Part shown: one piece after another, positions 17,809-26,011 of the stretch
How positions within the stretch are numbered: the stretch's first letter is position 1
Layout: each line of letters opens with the position of its first letter
Assembly (NCBI RefSeq): GCF_001590965.1
Contig: NZ_BCTW01000003.1
Coordinates: 186,001 to 250,000 of the forward strand
Source of the DNA: Novosphingobium lentum NBRC 107847
Lineage (GTDB): Bacteria; Pseudomonadota; Alphaproteobacteria; Sphingomonadales; Sphingomonadaceae
Direction of reading: 5' to 3'
Length of the DNA stretch: 64,000 nucleotides
Made by a program: the position numbers and the translations under genes
Notes under the pieces: generated by a model
Databases searched by the model: none
What the model was told of the DNA's origin: nothing
The model's input: only the letters and a program-made list of their open reading frames with translations

Positions 17809-19113
17809 ATGGCACTAGCCCCTGCCGCCACGTCGGCCGACAATTCGACAACGCTGTCAGGCGAAGGCGCGCACGTCGATGCGCCCGAACTGCGCATGTT
17901 CGTGATGGCGCTGTTCTTCATCTTCGGCGGCATCACCAGCCTCAACGATGTGATCATTCCCAAGCTCAAGGAACTGTTCACGCTCAACTATGCGCAGGCG
18001 ATGCTGGTGCAGTCGGCGTTCTTCGCCGCCTATTTTATCGTTTCGATCCCCGGCGCCGCCATCGTCAAGCGCGTGGGCTACATGCGCGGCGCGGCGATCG
18101 GATTGCTGACGATGATGGCGGGTTGCCTGCTGTTCATCCCCGCATCCGCCAGCGCCACGTTCGGCGTGTTCCTGATGGCGCTGTTTGTGCTGGCAAGCGG
18201 GGTGACGATCGTGCAGGTTGTGTCTAACCCGCTGATTTCATTGCTCGGCGTGCCCAGCACCGCGCATAGCCGGTTGACGTTCGCGCAAGCATTCAACTCG
18301 CTCGGCACCACGATTTTCCCGATCGCCGGATCGATCCTGATCCTGGGCAGTCTGGCCAAGGTCTCCGCCAAGGACCTGACCGGAGCGGCGTTCGATGCCT
18401 ATCGCGTGGCGGAAACGCAGGCGGTGGTCCACGCGTACATCGGGCTGGCCGTGGCGTTGCTGGTGATCGCCGGGGTGGTGTGGATGAACCGCCATCGGCT
18501 GAAGGGCGAGCGGCACGATGGCGGATCAATCCTGCACAGTTTCGATCTGCTGCGCCGCACGCGCTTCGGCTTCGGCACCGCCTGCATTTTTCTTTACGTC
18601 GGGGCGGAAGTCTCGATCGGCTCGCTCATCGTCAACTATCTCAAGCAATCGACCGTGCTGGGGCTGGACGATCAATCGGCGGGCAAGCTGATCTCGCTGT
18701 ACTGGGGCGGAGCGCTGATCGGGCGGTTCATAGGTTCGGCGGTGCTGCGCACGATCAGCCCGGGCAAAGTGCTGGCGTTCAATGCGGCCGGCGCGATTGC
18801 GCTGATCCTGCTGTCCGCCAACACGTCGGGCCATCTGGCGGGCTACAGCCTGCTGGCGATCGGGCTGATGAACTCGATCATGTTCCCGACGATCTTCAGC
18901 CTGGCGTCCGAAGGGCTGGGCAAGCGCGCGGCCGATGGTTCGGGCGTGATCTGCATGGCCATCGTCGGCGGCGCGATCGTTCCCCCGCTCACCGGCAGGC
19001 TGGCAGACGCCAGCGGCAGCCTCGCGTTCGCGCTGCTGTTGCCGGCGATCTGCTATGCGATCATCGCGGGCTTCGGGATCTATGCCCGCCGCCCGGCGCC
19101 CCCGCTGGCCTGA
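17809..19113 (+). CDS. FucP/GluP-like sugar MFS transporter
   Basis: The 434-residue product has 12 hydrophobic segments and the FucP-family pattern ALFFIFGGITSLNDVIIPKLKELF in helix 1. QAFNSLGTTIFPI and the late GDGSGV-like loop RAADGSGVICMAIVGGAIVPPL also fit. Such proteins are proton symporters for fucose, glucose, galactose or N-acetyl sugars; the substrate here is not evident. GGGAG lies 8 bases before the ATG at 17809. No sugar-catabolic gene is adjacent. It is divergent from glpD with a 16-bp palindrome between them. Confidence 0.88.
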   Translation: MALAPAATSADNSTTLSGEGAHVDAPELRMFVMALFFIFGGITSLNDVIIPKLKELFTLNYAQAMLVQSAFFAAYFIVSIPGAAIVKRVGYMRGAAIGLLTMMAGCLLFIPASASATFGVFLMALFVLASGVTIVQVVSNPLISLLGVPSTAHSRLTFAQAFNSLGTTIFPIAGSILILGSLAKVSAKDLTGAAFDAYRVAETQAVVHAYIGLAVALLVIAGVVWMNRHRLKGERHDGGSILHSFDLLRRTRFGFGTACIFLYVGAEVSIGSLIVNYLKQSTVLGLDDQSAGKLISLYWGGALIGRFIGSAVLRTISPGKVLAFNAAGAIALILLSANTSGHLAGYSLLAIGLMNSIMFPTIFSLASEGLGKRAADGSGVICMAIVGGAIVPPLTGRLADASGSLAFALLLPAICYAIIAGFGIYARRPAPPLA

Positions 19114-19117
19114 ACGG

Positions 19118-19414
19118 CTAGTCCGCCGTGCGGTAAAGCTGCGGCACGATGTTGGTGAACTTGGCGACGTCCGCCATGACGTCGGGCGTCCCGGCGCAGA
19201 CCATCGCGGCGTCGATGGACGCGGAGTCGCGGAACTTCAGCACCACCATCGCCGCGAACGGCTGGTTGCCGTCGGCCGGAAGCATCACGTCCGCGCCGGT
19301 CATGCCGAGCGGACCCCAGTGGCGTTCGACAAGCGGGATATGGCTTGCGGTGTAGTACGCCGCATCGAACTGCGCGCCTGCGTGGGTGGGATAACTGACG
19401 ACGATATTGGCCAT
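19118..19414 (-). CDS. EthD-family small protein
   Basis: The 98-residue product matches the EthD/ferredoxin-like fold: an IVVSYP strand, then DAAYYTASHIPLVERHWGPLG, where the H-x-P-L pattern is the family mark. A final strand and helix follow. Members often act with oxidative degradation enzymes or as small dimeric binding proteins of unknown role. AAGGAG precedes the ATG at 19414 with good spacing. It is convergent with the sugar transporter (5 bases apart) and 57 bases upstream of the end of the oxidoreductase gene. Confidence 0.85.
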   Translation of the reverse strand: MANIVVSYPTHAGAQFDAAYYTASHIPLVERHWGPLGMTGADVMLPADGNQPFAAMVVLKFRDSASIDAAMVCAGTPDVMADVAKFTNIVPQLYRTAD

Positions 19415-19471
19415 GACACTCTCCTTGGAACGCGATGGCATGCCACTTTGGCGCCCGCCGGCAAAGTGGGA

Positions 19472-20560
19472 CTAAAGCAGCATCCGCGACACGCGATCGG
19501 CGATGGCCAGCGCGGCGGTGAGGCCGGGCGATTCGATCCCGAACAGGTTGATCAGGCCCGGCAATCCATGGATCGCTTCGCCATGGATTGCGAAATCGGC
19601 GGGAGGACCGCCCGGCCCGGAAAGCTTCGGCCGTACCCCGGCATAAGCGGGAGACAGCGTCGCCGGATCGAGCGCCGGCCAGAACCGGCGGGCTGAATCG
19701 GCGAAGGATGCGAGGCGCGCCGGGTCGACCGAAAAGTCGATGGCATCGATCCATTCGACATCCGGCCCCAACCGCGCGCTTCCCGTCATATCGAGCGTCA
19801 GGTGCGTGCCCAGCCCACCGGGCACCGGCACCGGGTAGATCAGCCGCGAGAACGGCGCCTTGCCCGCACAGGCGTAGTAGCTTCCCTTGGCCAGAAACCG
19901 GGGCGGGACGGTGCGGGGATCGAGCGGCAACATGCTTTGTGCCACTGCCCAGGCATCGAGCCCGGCGGCATTGACGATCGCGGTCGTGCCCAGCGCGGTG
20001 TCGCCGCTGTGCAGCACCCAGCCATCGGCGCTCCGGTTCAGGCTGTCGGCTGGACTGCGCAAGGCGAGCAAGGCGCCGTGATCCTGCGCCTCTGCCAGCA
20101 GCGCCTGCATCAGCGCGTGGCTGTCCACGATCCCGGTTGTGGGCGAATGCAGCGCGGCGACACAGCGCAGCGCGGGTTCGAGCGCGCGCGCCTGTTGCGG
20201 ATCGAGCCAATCGAGCGGCACACCCGCCTGCGCGGCCCGCGCCGCGATGGCTTCCAGCGTCGGCACTTCGTCGGCTTGCGTTGCGACCACCAGCTTGCCG
20301 CAGCGGCGGTACGGCACGTGGCGTTCCTGGCAAAACCGATACAGCCGTTCGCGCCCTTCCCCGCACAGCCGCTGCTTGAGCGAGCCTTCGGGGTAATACA
20401 GCCCGGCGTGAATCACTTCGCTGTTGCGCGCCGAAACGCCCGTGCCGACTTGCGCCTCGCGCTCAAGGATCACCACCGAACGCCCGGCCATCGCGCAGGC
20501 GCGCGCCACGGCCAGCCCGATCACCCCTGCGCCGATCACTGCGATATCGGTCCGTTCCAC
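19472..20560 (-). CDS. LhgO-like FAD-dependent oxidoreductase
   Basis: The 362-residue product is a DAO-superfamily flavoprotein. IAVIGAGVIGLAVARA binds FAD near the N-terminus and SARNSEVIHAGLYYPEGSLKQRLC is a strong L-2-hydroxyglutarate oxidase (LhgO) signature. The C-terminal GIESPGLTAALAIADRV also fits. It probably oxidises a 2-hydroxy acid and feeds the respiratory chain. The GTG at 20560 directly precedes the FAD motif. Earlier in-frame starts would run over the divergent hpnI start at 20673 and add a basic extension unlike the family. Confidence 0.82.
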   Translation of the reverse strand: MERTDIAVIGAGVIGLAVARACAMAGRSVVILEREAQVGTGVSARNSEVIHAGLYYPEGSLKQRLCGEGRERLYRFCQERHVPYRRCGKLVVATQADEVPTLEAIAARAAQAGVPLDWLDPQQARALEPALRCVAALHSPTTGIVDSHALMQALLAEAQDHGALLALRSPADSLNRSADGWVLHSGDTALGTTAIVNAAGLDAWAVAQSMLPLDPRTVPPRFLAKGSYYACAGKAPFSRLIYPVPVPGGLGTHLTLDMTGSARLGPDVEWIDAIDFSVDPARLASFADSARRFWPALDPATLSPAYAGVRPKLSGPGGPPADFAIHGEAIHGLPGLINLFGIESPGLTAALAIADRVSRMLL

Positions 20561-20672
20561 CGTTGCAGGTCTGCGGGTTTCCGCTGGCCGGGGCAAGCCT
20601 CCGGTTGGCCTCTGTGCCGCTGCCTGCAAAAGCCATATCCATGCGCGCCGCTTGGGCTTAGAGACCGGCGCC

Positions 20673-21836
20673 ATGCTGATGGCCGTACTCTGGTGGACTG
20701 GACTTGCGATCACCGCGGCCGCCACCGCCTACCTGTTGCTCGTGATCGCCAGCGTCGCGGCCCACCGGCCGGTGGTCGGGCCGGGCTGGCCGAAGCCGCC
20801 GGTGGTGACGCTGCTCAAGCCGTTGTGCGGGCTGGAGGACGGGCTGGAGGAAGCGCTCGCCAGCTTCCTGTCGCAGGAGACGACGGGTGCGGTGCGCTTC
20901 GTGTTCGGCGTGGCCGATGGCGCCGACCCGGCGCTGGCGCTGGCGCGGCAGGTCGCGGCGCGCTTTGCCCGGGCCGACTGCGCGTTCGTGGTCGATGCGG
21001 CGGTGCACGGGCCCAACCCCAAAGTCAGCAATCTGGTCAACATGGCCAAAGCCGGGCTGGGGGAGGTCGTGGTGATCTCGGACAGCGACATCGTGATCGG
21101 CGCCGGTGTGCTGCAACGCGCGATCGACGCGCTGTCCGCGCCGGGCGTGGGCGCGGTGACCGCGCTGTACCGCTCCCATCCGGGCCAGCGCGGGGACCGC
21201 ACGCGGCAGTACGGTGGCTGGTTCATCGATTACTGGTTCCTGCCGATGGCGCTGCTCCATGCGCGCCTCACGCCGCTGTCGGTGACGTATGGCCCGCTGA
21301 CCGCGATCCGGGGCGAGGTGCTGCAGCAGGTGGGCGGGCTCGCCGCGCTGGCCGATCACCTTTCGGACGATGCGGAACTGGGGCGGCTGGTCCGGCAGGC
21401 AGGCTTTGCCATCGGGTTCAGCCCGGACGTGGTCGAAACGCTGGTCAACGATGCCTCGCTGGCCGATCTGTTCGACCACGAACTGCGCTGGGCGCGCACG
21501 GTGCGCGGCCTTGATCCGGTGGGCTACGTCGCGTCGGTGGTGAGCCATCCGGGGCCGCTTCCCCTGCTGCTGCTGCTGCTGCGGCCCTCGGCATTTTCGC
21601 TCTGCGCCGTGCTGGTGCCGGTCGCCCTGCGCTGGTGTCTGGCGCGGGTGGTCGAGCGCCGCCTCGGACGGTCCGCCGCGCTGATCCGGCCCGGCCCGAT
21701 CGCGCTGTGGTTGCGCGATATGCTGTGCTTCGCGGTCTGGGCCAAAGGCCTCGTCGTGCAGCGAGTCGGCTGGCGCGGGCAGCGCCTGGCGGTGCGTGAC
21801 GGCGATATTCTGCAACCGGCCGAGCCAGCCGCATGA
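20673..21836 (+). CDS. hpnI: Hopanoid glycosyltransferase HpnI, copy 1
   Basis: HpnI is a membrane-bound family-2 glycosyltransferase, related to ceramide glucosyltransferase, that adds N-acetylglucosamine to bacteriohopanetetrol. The 387-residue product begins with a membrane helix. It carries TLLKPLCGLEDGLEEAL, SDSD at 136-139, LSDDAELGRL and HELRWART (the RxxRW-type acceptor motif), and ends with further membrane helices. The ATG at 20673 (or 20679) is preferred. Its stop overlaps hpnK copy 1 as ATGA. A second HpnI is encoded at 26000-27130. Confidence 0.9.
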   Translation: MLMAVLWWTGLAITAAATAYLLLVIASVAAHRPVVGPGWPKPPVVTLLKPLCGLEDGLEEALASFLSQETTGAVRFVFGVADGADPALALARQVAARFARADCAFVVDAAVHGPNPKVSNLVNMAKAGLGEVVVISDSDIVIGAGVLQRAIDALSAPGVGAVTALYRSHPGQRGDRTRQYGGWFIDYWFLPMALLHARLTPLSVTYGPLTAIRGEVLQQVGGLAALADHLSDDAELGRLVRQAGFAIGFSPDVVETLVNDASLADLFDHELRWARTVRGLDPVGYVASVVSHPGPLPLLLLLLRPSAFSLCAVLVPVALRWCLARVVERRLGRSAALIRPGPIALWLRDMLCFAVWAKGLVVQRVGWRGQRLAVRDGDILQPAEPAA

Positions 21837-22684
21837 CGCGCCGCCTGATCTTTACCGCCGACGATTTCGGCATGTCGTTGGAGGTCAACGAGGCGGTCGA
21901 GGAAGCGCATCGCAATGGTGTGCTGACCTGCGCCAGCCTGGTGGTCGCGGGCGCGGCGGTGGACGATGCCGTCGCCCGCGCGAAACGCCTGCCGGGCCTT
22001 GGCGTGGGGCTGCACCTGACACTGTACGGCGCGCCCGCCATGCATCGCGGAACCGCGTCACCGATCGCGCCAGATGGCGTGAACCTTGGCGAAAGCCCGG
22101 TGGCGACGGGCGCCGCGATCATGCTGCGGCCCACGGTACGCGCCGCCGCACGCGCGGAAATCGCCGCGCAGTTCGAGGCCTATCGCCGGACCGGGCTGGC
22201 GCTCGGCCATCTCGACGGTCACTGGCATTGCCACCAGCATCCCGCAGTGCTGGCGATGGCCATCGAGCTGGGCGTGCCGCTGGGGCTGCGCGCCGTGCGC
22301 ATCCCGTATGAGCCGCTGGCTTTGGCGCGGGCAGGGGGCAGCGGCGCGCTGACCCGGCTCGCCCATGTCGCCACGCACTGGCCGCTGGCGGCCACCATGC
22401 GGCGGCAGGCGCGGCGGGCTGGGCTGGCGGCGAACGACTCGTTCTTTGGCAAGAACGACGCGGGGTTCGTGACGATCGAGCAGTTGCTGGCGCTGGTTGA
22501 AACTCTGCCATCGGGCGTCACCGAGGTCGGCCTGCACCCGTCGACGCGCAACTGGTCGGGGCCGCATGCTCCGCCACCGCACTGGCGACCCGAGCGCGAG
22601 CTTTCCGCACTGACCGACCCGCGACTTGCAAAGGCCATCGCAGCGCGCGGGATCGGGCTGTGTCGCTGGGCGGACCTCGCATGA
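21833..22684 (+). CDS. hpnK: Hopanoid N-deacetylase HpnK (YdjC/ChbG family), copy 1
   Basis: HpnK deacetylates the N-acetylglucosaminyl hopanoid made by HpnI. The 283-residue product starts MTRRLIFTADDFGMS, where the Asp pair binds metal. LGHLDGHWHCHQHP supplies the metal-binding histidines and VGLHPSTRNWSG a late conserved histidine. It overlaps HpnI by ATGA at its start and hpnL by ATGA at its end, so the three form a tight operon. It is clearly homologous to the product at 23643-24518 but differs at many positions, so the two are paralogues rather than a recent duplication. Confidence 0.9.
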   Translation: MTRRLIFTADDFGMSLEVNEAVEEAHRNGVLTCASLVVAGAAVDDAVARAKRLPGLGVGLHLTLYGAPAMHRGTASPIAPDGVNLGESPVATGAAIMLRPTVRAAARAEIAAQFEAYRRTGLALGHLDGHWHCHQHPAVLAMAIELGVPLGLRAVRIPYEPLALARAGGSGALTRLAHVATHWPLAATMRRQARRAGLAANDSFFGKNDAGFVTIEQLLALVETLPSGVTEVGLHPSTRNWSGPHAPPPHWRPERELSALTDPRLAKAIAARGIGLCRWADLA

Positions 22685-23646
22685 CTGACCCTGTCGGACG
22701 CCGAGGCACGCGGTGGGCCGCGTTGTGGATCATGACGATGCTGGTCCTGTTGGTCGTGGCCATCGCCTCATCGGACACCCGGCGATTGCTGGGCGAAGCG
22801 GCCGACAACATCCGCCTGTCCGCCGTGATGGCGACCCTGCCGGGCCAGTTGGCCGCGACGCTGTTGTGTGCCGCAGCGTTGTGGGCGCTGCGCCCCGGCG
22901 TGTCGTTCGCGGCGAGCCTGGGGTCGCGGCTGTTGCGCGATGCGGGCGGCAACCTGCTGGTGTTCATGCCTGGGCTCGGCGAGATCATCGGCGCACGTGC
23001 GCTGGTGCTGGGCGGCGGTCGCACGCGGGCCGCGGTGACCGCCAGCGTGCTCGATACGCTGGCCGAAACGCTGGCGCAGGTGCCCTATGGCGTGCTGGCG
23101 GTGCTGGTCCTGCCGCGCCTGTGGCGCCGCGCGACCGCGGCGGACCTGCCATTGTTCGGCATCGCCAGCGTGCTGATCGGGCTGGCGGCCATGGCGCTGC
23201 TGGCCGTCCTGCTGTCGCGAAATACGCAAAGCGCGGCGGGTCGGCTGCGCCAGCGGATCGAGGCCGAACTGGCGCTGCTGCGCGCGGAAATCGGCCGCCA
23301 GCGCACCGGATTGCCCGCCGCCGTGGCCTTGCACTTCGTGGCGTGGGCGATGGGCGGCGTGCAGTTGTGGATGGCGGGATCGGCGATGGGCCTGCCGCTG
23401 ACGCTGTTCGCTGCGCTGGTGATGGAAAGTGCGGCTTACGCCGGGCGCGCGGTGCTGTTCTTCATCCCGGCAGGACTCGCCGTGCAGGAGGCCGGGCTGA
23501 TCGTGGCGGGGCTGGCGTATGGCCTGACGCCCGCGCAGTCGCTCGCGCTGGGGCTGGTCCTGCGCTTGCGCGACCTGCTGTTCGGGCTGCCGCTGCTGGC
23601 GTGGCCGCTGTACGAATTTCGCCACCGGCGCCGGGCCGGGGCCTAA
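22681..23646 (+). CDS. hpnL: Hopanoid-associated membrane protein HpnL (flippase-like family)
   Basis: The 321-residue integral membrane protein has about seven hydrophobic segments and resembles the LPG-synthase transmembrane-region family to which HpnL belongs. Typical features are SRLLRDAGGNLLVFMPGLGEIIGARALVLGG and ESAAYAGRAVLFFIPAGLAVQEAGLIVAGLAYGLT. Its role is not established; transport or flipping of hopanoid lipids is a reasonable guess. The ATG at 22681 overlaps the hpnK stop. Its TAA overlaps the stop of the convergent second hpnK by 4 bases. Confidence 0.85.
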   Translation: MTDPVGRRGTRWAALWIMTMLVLLVVAIASSDTRRLLGEAADNIRLSAVMATLPGQLAATLLCAAALWALRPGVSFAASLGSRLLRDAGGNLLVFMPGLGEIIGARALVLGGGRTRAAVTASVLDTLAETLAQVPYGVLAVLVLPRLWRRATAADLPLFGIASVLIGLAAMALLAVLLSRNTQSAAGRLRQRIEAELALLRAEIGRQRTGLPAAVALHFVAWAMGGVQLWMAGSAMGLPLTLFAALVMESAAYAGRAVLFFIPAGLAVQEAGLIVAGLAYGLTPAQSLALGLVLRLRDLLFGLPLLAWPLYEFRHRRRAGA

Positions 23647-24518
23647 CCGGCGGGGGCCGGGGTCACAGGCTCGGCGTGGTCCAGGAACGTCCGGAAGTTG
23701 CCGGTCCGCGCGCCGCTGTTCACCAGCGCCGCGCGCACGGCGGGATCGACCAACGCGGCCAGTTCATCGCGATAGCGGTATCCCGGCGCATGCCCCGGAT
23801 ACATGTCGGCGGTCGCCGGATGGCAATAGATTTCGGTGAGTCCGCGCTCAGGCCGGGCGACTGCGCGTTCCATCCGCGCCGCATCGAACCGGCCGCTGTC
23901 GGCCAACCCGATCACCCGGTCGTTGACCAGCACACCCGCCTTGCGCAACCGCTTGCCCAACCGGCCCGCCCACCAGCGCAGCGCCAGCGGCGCGCCGGTT
24001 TCGACCGGCACGCGCATCGCCTGCATCCCGTATGCCGGGCCGATTGCCAGAATGGCGCTGGCGATCATCGGATGCAGGTGGAAATGCTTGTGCGCGTTGA
24101 CGTGGTCGAGCGGCAGCCCGGTGGCGGCAAATGCCGCGAATTGCGCGTCGATCTCTGCGCGTAGCTGCGCGCGGGCGGCGGGTGATGCGGCAATCGCCAG
24201 CGCAGTGGCGAGCATCGACTGGCGGAACCGCCCGTCGGGGCCCACCAGCGCCGGAATCCGTTCGGGCGGCAGCACCGGCCTGCCATCGGCCAGCACGATG
24301 TGCAGCCCCACGCCAAGGCCCGGCAACCGCCGCGCGCGCTCGATGGCGTCGCCGGCGGCATCGCCGGCGACCATCAGGCTCGCCGCGGTCAGGATGCCGT
24401 TACGATGGCCCTGCTCGACCGCTTCGTTGACCGCGACCGCCGCGCCGAAATCATCGGCGGTGACGATCAGGCCGATGGGCTGGCTTGCCGCGTGGTCCGG
24501 GGCGGGACCTGCGATCAG
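23643..24518 (-). CDS. hpnK: Hopanoid N-deacetylase HpnK, copy 2, apparent non-standard start
   Basis: The product has the family motifs VTADDFGAAVAVNEAVEQGH, the LPGLGVGLHIVLADGRPVLP segment, the histidine cluster DHVNAHKHFHLHP and late EIYCHPAT. It is therefore a second YdjC-like deacetylase. No in-frame ATG, GTG or TTG exists between the 3' part of hpnJ and a point well past the catalytic Asp pair. The best candidate is a CTG at 24518 that overlaps the hpnJ stop as CTGA, giving 291 residues; a CTG at 24470 is another. Translation is presumably coupled to hpnJ. It probably acts on the sugar added by HpnI copy 2. Confidence 0.82.
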   Translation of the reverse strand: MIAGPAPDHAASQPIGLIVTADDFGAAVAVNEAVEQGHRNGILTAASLMVAGDAAGDAIERARRLPGLGVGLHIVLADGRPVLPPERIPALVGPDGRFRQSMLATALAIAASPAARAQLRAEIDAQFAAFAATGLPLDHVNAHKHFHLHPMIASAILAIGPAYGMQAMRVPVETGAPLALRWWAGRLGKRLRKAGVLVNDRVIGLADSGRFDAARMERAVARPERGLTEIYCHPATADMYPGHAPGYRYRDELAALVDPAVRAALVNSGARTGNFRTFLDHAEPVTPAPAG

Positions 24519-25963
24519 GCGGCTTCCTTCCGGCGGCGCAGGAAGTCGAAGAATTCCACGCCTTCGCGCAGGCGCCGCTTCATCATGTCGAAATCGCGGA
24601 TCATCTCGTTCACGATCGACCCGATCTTGCGCGGGCGGAAATAGAACCGCTTGTAGAATTCCTCGACCTTGTCGAAGATCACGGTGGCGTGGAGGTGCGG
24701 GTACGAAAGCTGCGCGATCTGGTTGCCGCCATCGGTCAGCAAGTGGTCGCTGCCGTCGAACCAGCCGTTCTCCGTCGCCTGCTTGTACAGAAAGGTGCCG
24801 GGATAGGGTGCGGCCAGGCTGACCTGGATGGTGTGCGGGTCGATTTCCTTGGCGTAGTTGATCGTTTCCTCGATCGTTTCCAGCGTCTCGCCCGGCAGGC
24901 CCAGGATGAAGGTGCCGTGGATGACGATGCCCAGCGCGTGGCAATCCTTGGTGAACTGCCGCGCGACATCGACGCGCAGGCCTTTCTTGATATTGTGCAG
25001 GATCTGCTGGTTGCCGCTTTCATACCCGACCAGCAGCAGCCGCAAGCCGTTGGCCTTCAGCACTTCGAGCACCTTGCGCGGCACGTTGGCCTTGGCGTTG
25101 CACGACCAGGCCACGGGAAAGCCCGGCTTGCCGAAGCCCAGTTCGCCAAGCGCCACGGCCAGTTCCATCACGCGGTCGTGGTTGTCGGTCAGCGTGTCGT
25201 CGTCGAAGAAGATTTCCTTGGTCTGGGGGATATTCTTGAGGACGTACTGCACTTCCTCGATCACTTTGGCGACCGAGCGGAAGCGGTAGTTGTGGCCCGA
25301 GATCGTCTGCGGCCACAGGCAGAACGTGCACCGGCTCTTGCACCCGCGCCCGGTGTAGAAGCTGACGTAGGGGTGCTTGAGGTAACCGCCGAAGTACTTT
25401 TCGATCTTGAGATCGCGCTTGTAGATGGGCGAGACCATCGGCAGCGAATCCATGTCCTCGATCACCGCGCGGTTCTTGTTGCGCACGATCGAACCGTCGG
25501 CGGCGCGCCAGGTGATCCCGTCGATTTCGGCCAGCGGCTTGCCCTCGGCCAGATCGACGCAAGTGAAGTCGTATTCCTCACGACACACGAAATCGATGGC
25601 GAGGCCTGCGTCCGTGAGGCTCTTCTCGTCCTCGACCGCGACTTTCGCGCCGACGAAGCCGACCATGCATGCCGGGTTGCGCGCCTTGATCAGCCCGGCG
25701 GTCTTCACGTCCTGGTTGAACGATGGCGTCGAGGTGTGGATGATGACGAGGTCGCGCTCATCCATTTCGTGCTTGATGTCGTCCCACGACAGGTCGTGCG
25801 CGGGCGCGTCGATCAGCTTCGAGCCTCCCACCATGGCGGCCGGCTGGGCGAGCCAGGTGGGATACCAGAAGCTCTTGATCTCGCGCTTCATCTGGTAACG
25901 CGCGCCGGCGCCGCCATCGTAACCGTCGAACGAAGGGGCCTGCAGGAAAAGGGTACGCTTCAT
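24515..25963 (-). CDS. hpnJ: Hopanoid radical SAM enzyme HpnJ
   Basis: HpnJ converts glucosaminyl bacteriohopanetetrol to the cyclitol ether. The 482-residue product has an N-terminal cobalamin-binding-like domain (about 1-180). The radical SAM core has the iron-sulfur motif GCKSRCTFC (Cys208, 212, 215), then GRGC context, EIFFDDDTLTDN and LLLVGYESGNQ. The C-terminal RKIGSIVNEMIRDF is usual for the family. The ATG at 25963 follows a GAGAG stretch. The gene sits between hpnI copy 2 and hpnK copy 2 and is translationally coupled to the latter. Confidence 0.93.
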   Translation of the reverse strand: MKRTLFLQAPSFDGYDGGAGARYQMKREIKSFWYPTWLAQPAAMVGGSKLIDAPAHDLSWDDIKHEMDERDLVIIHTSTPSFNQDVKTAGLIKARNPACMVGFVGAKVAVEDEKSLTDAGLAIDFVCREEYDFTCVDLAEGKPLAEIDGITWRAADGSIVRNKNRAVIEDMDSLPMVSPIYKRDLKIEKYFGGYLKHPYVSFYTGRGCKSRCTFCLWPQTISGHNYRFRSVAKVIEEVQYVLKNIPQTKEIFFDDDTLTDNHDRVMELAVALGELGFGKPGFPVAWSCNAKANVPRKVLEVLKANGLRLLLVGYESGNQQILHNIKKGLRVDVARQFTKDCHALGIVIHGTFILGLPGETLETIEETINYAKEIDPHTIQVSLAAPYPGTFLYKQATENGWFDGSDHLLTDGGNQIAQLSYPHLHATVIFDKVEEFYKRFYFRPRKIGSIVNEMIRDFDMMKRRLREGVEFFDFLRRRKEAA

Positions 25964-25972
25964 CAAGTCTCT

Positions 25973-26011
25973 CTTTTTCAGACAGAAATATGGGCTTTTT
26001 CAGGCAGAAAT
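25973..26011. repeat. 17-bp direct duplication across the end of hpnI copy 2
   Basis: Bases 25973-25989 and 25995-26011 are direct repeats with one mismatch and a 22-bp period. The second unit contains the last codons and stop of hpnI copy 2; the first lies in the gap before hpnJ. The local duplication has lengthened the intergenic gap to 36 bases and left a second in-register stop-like TGA. Confidence 0.75.
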
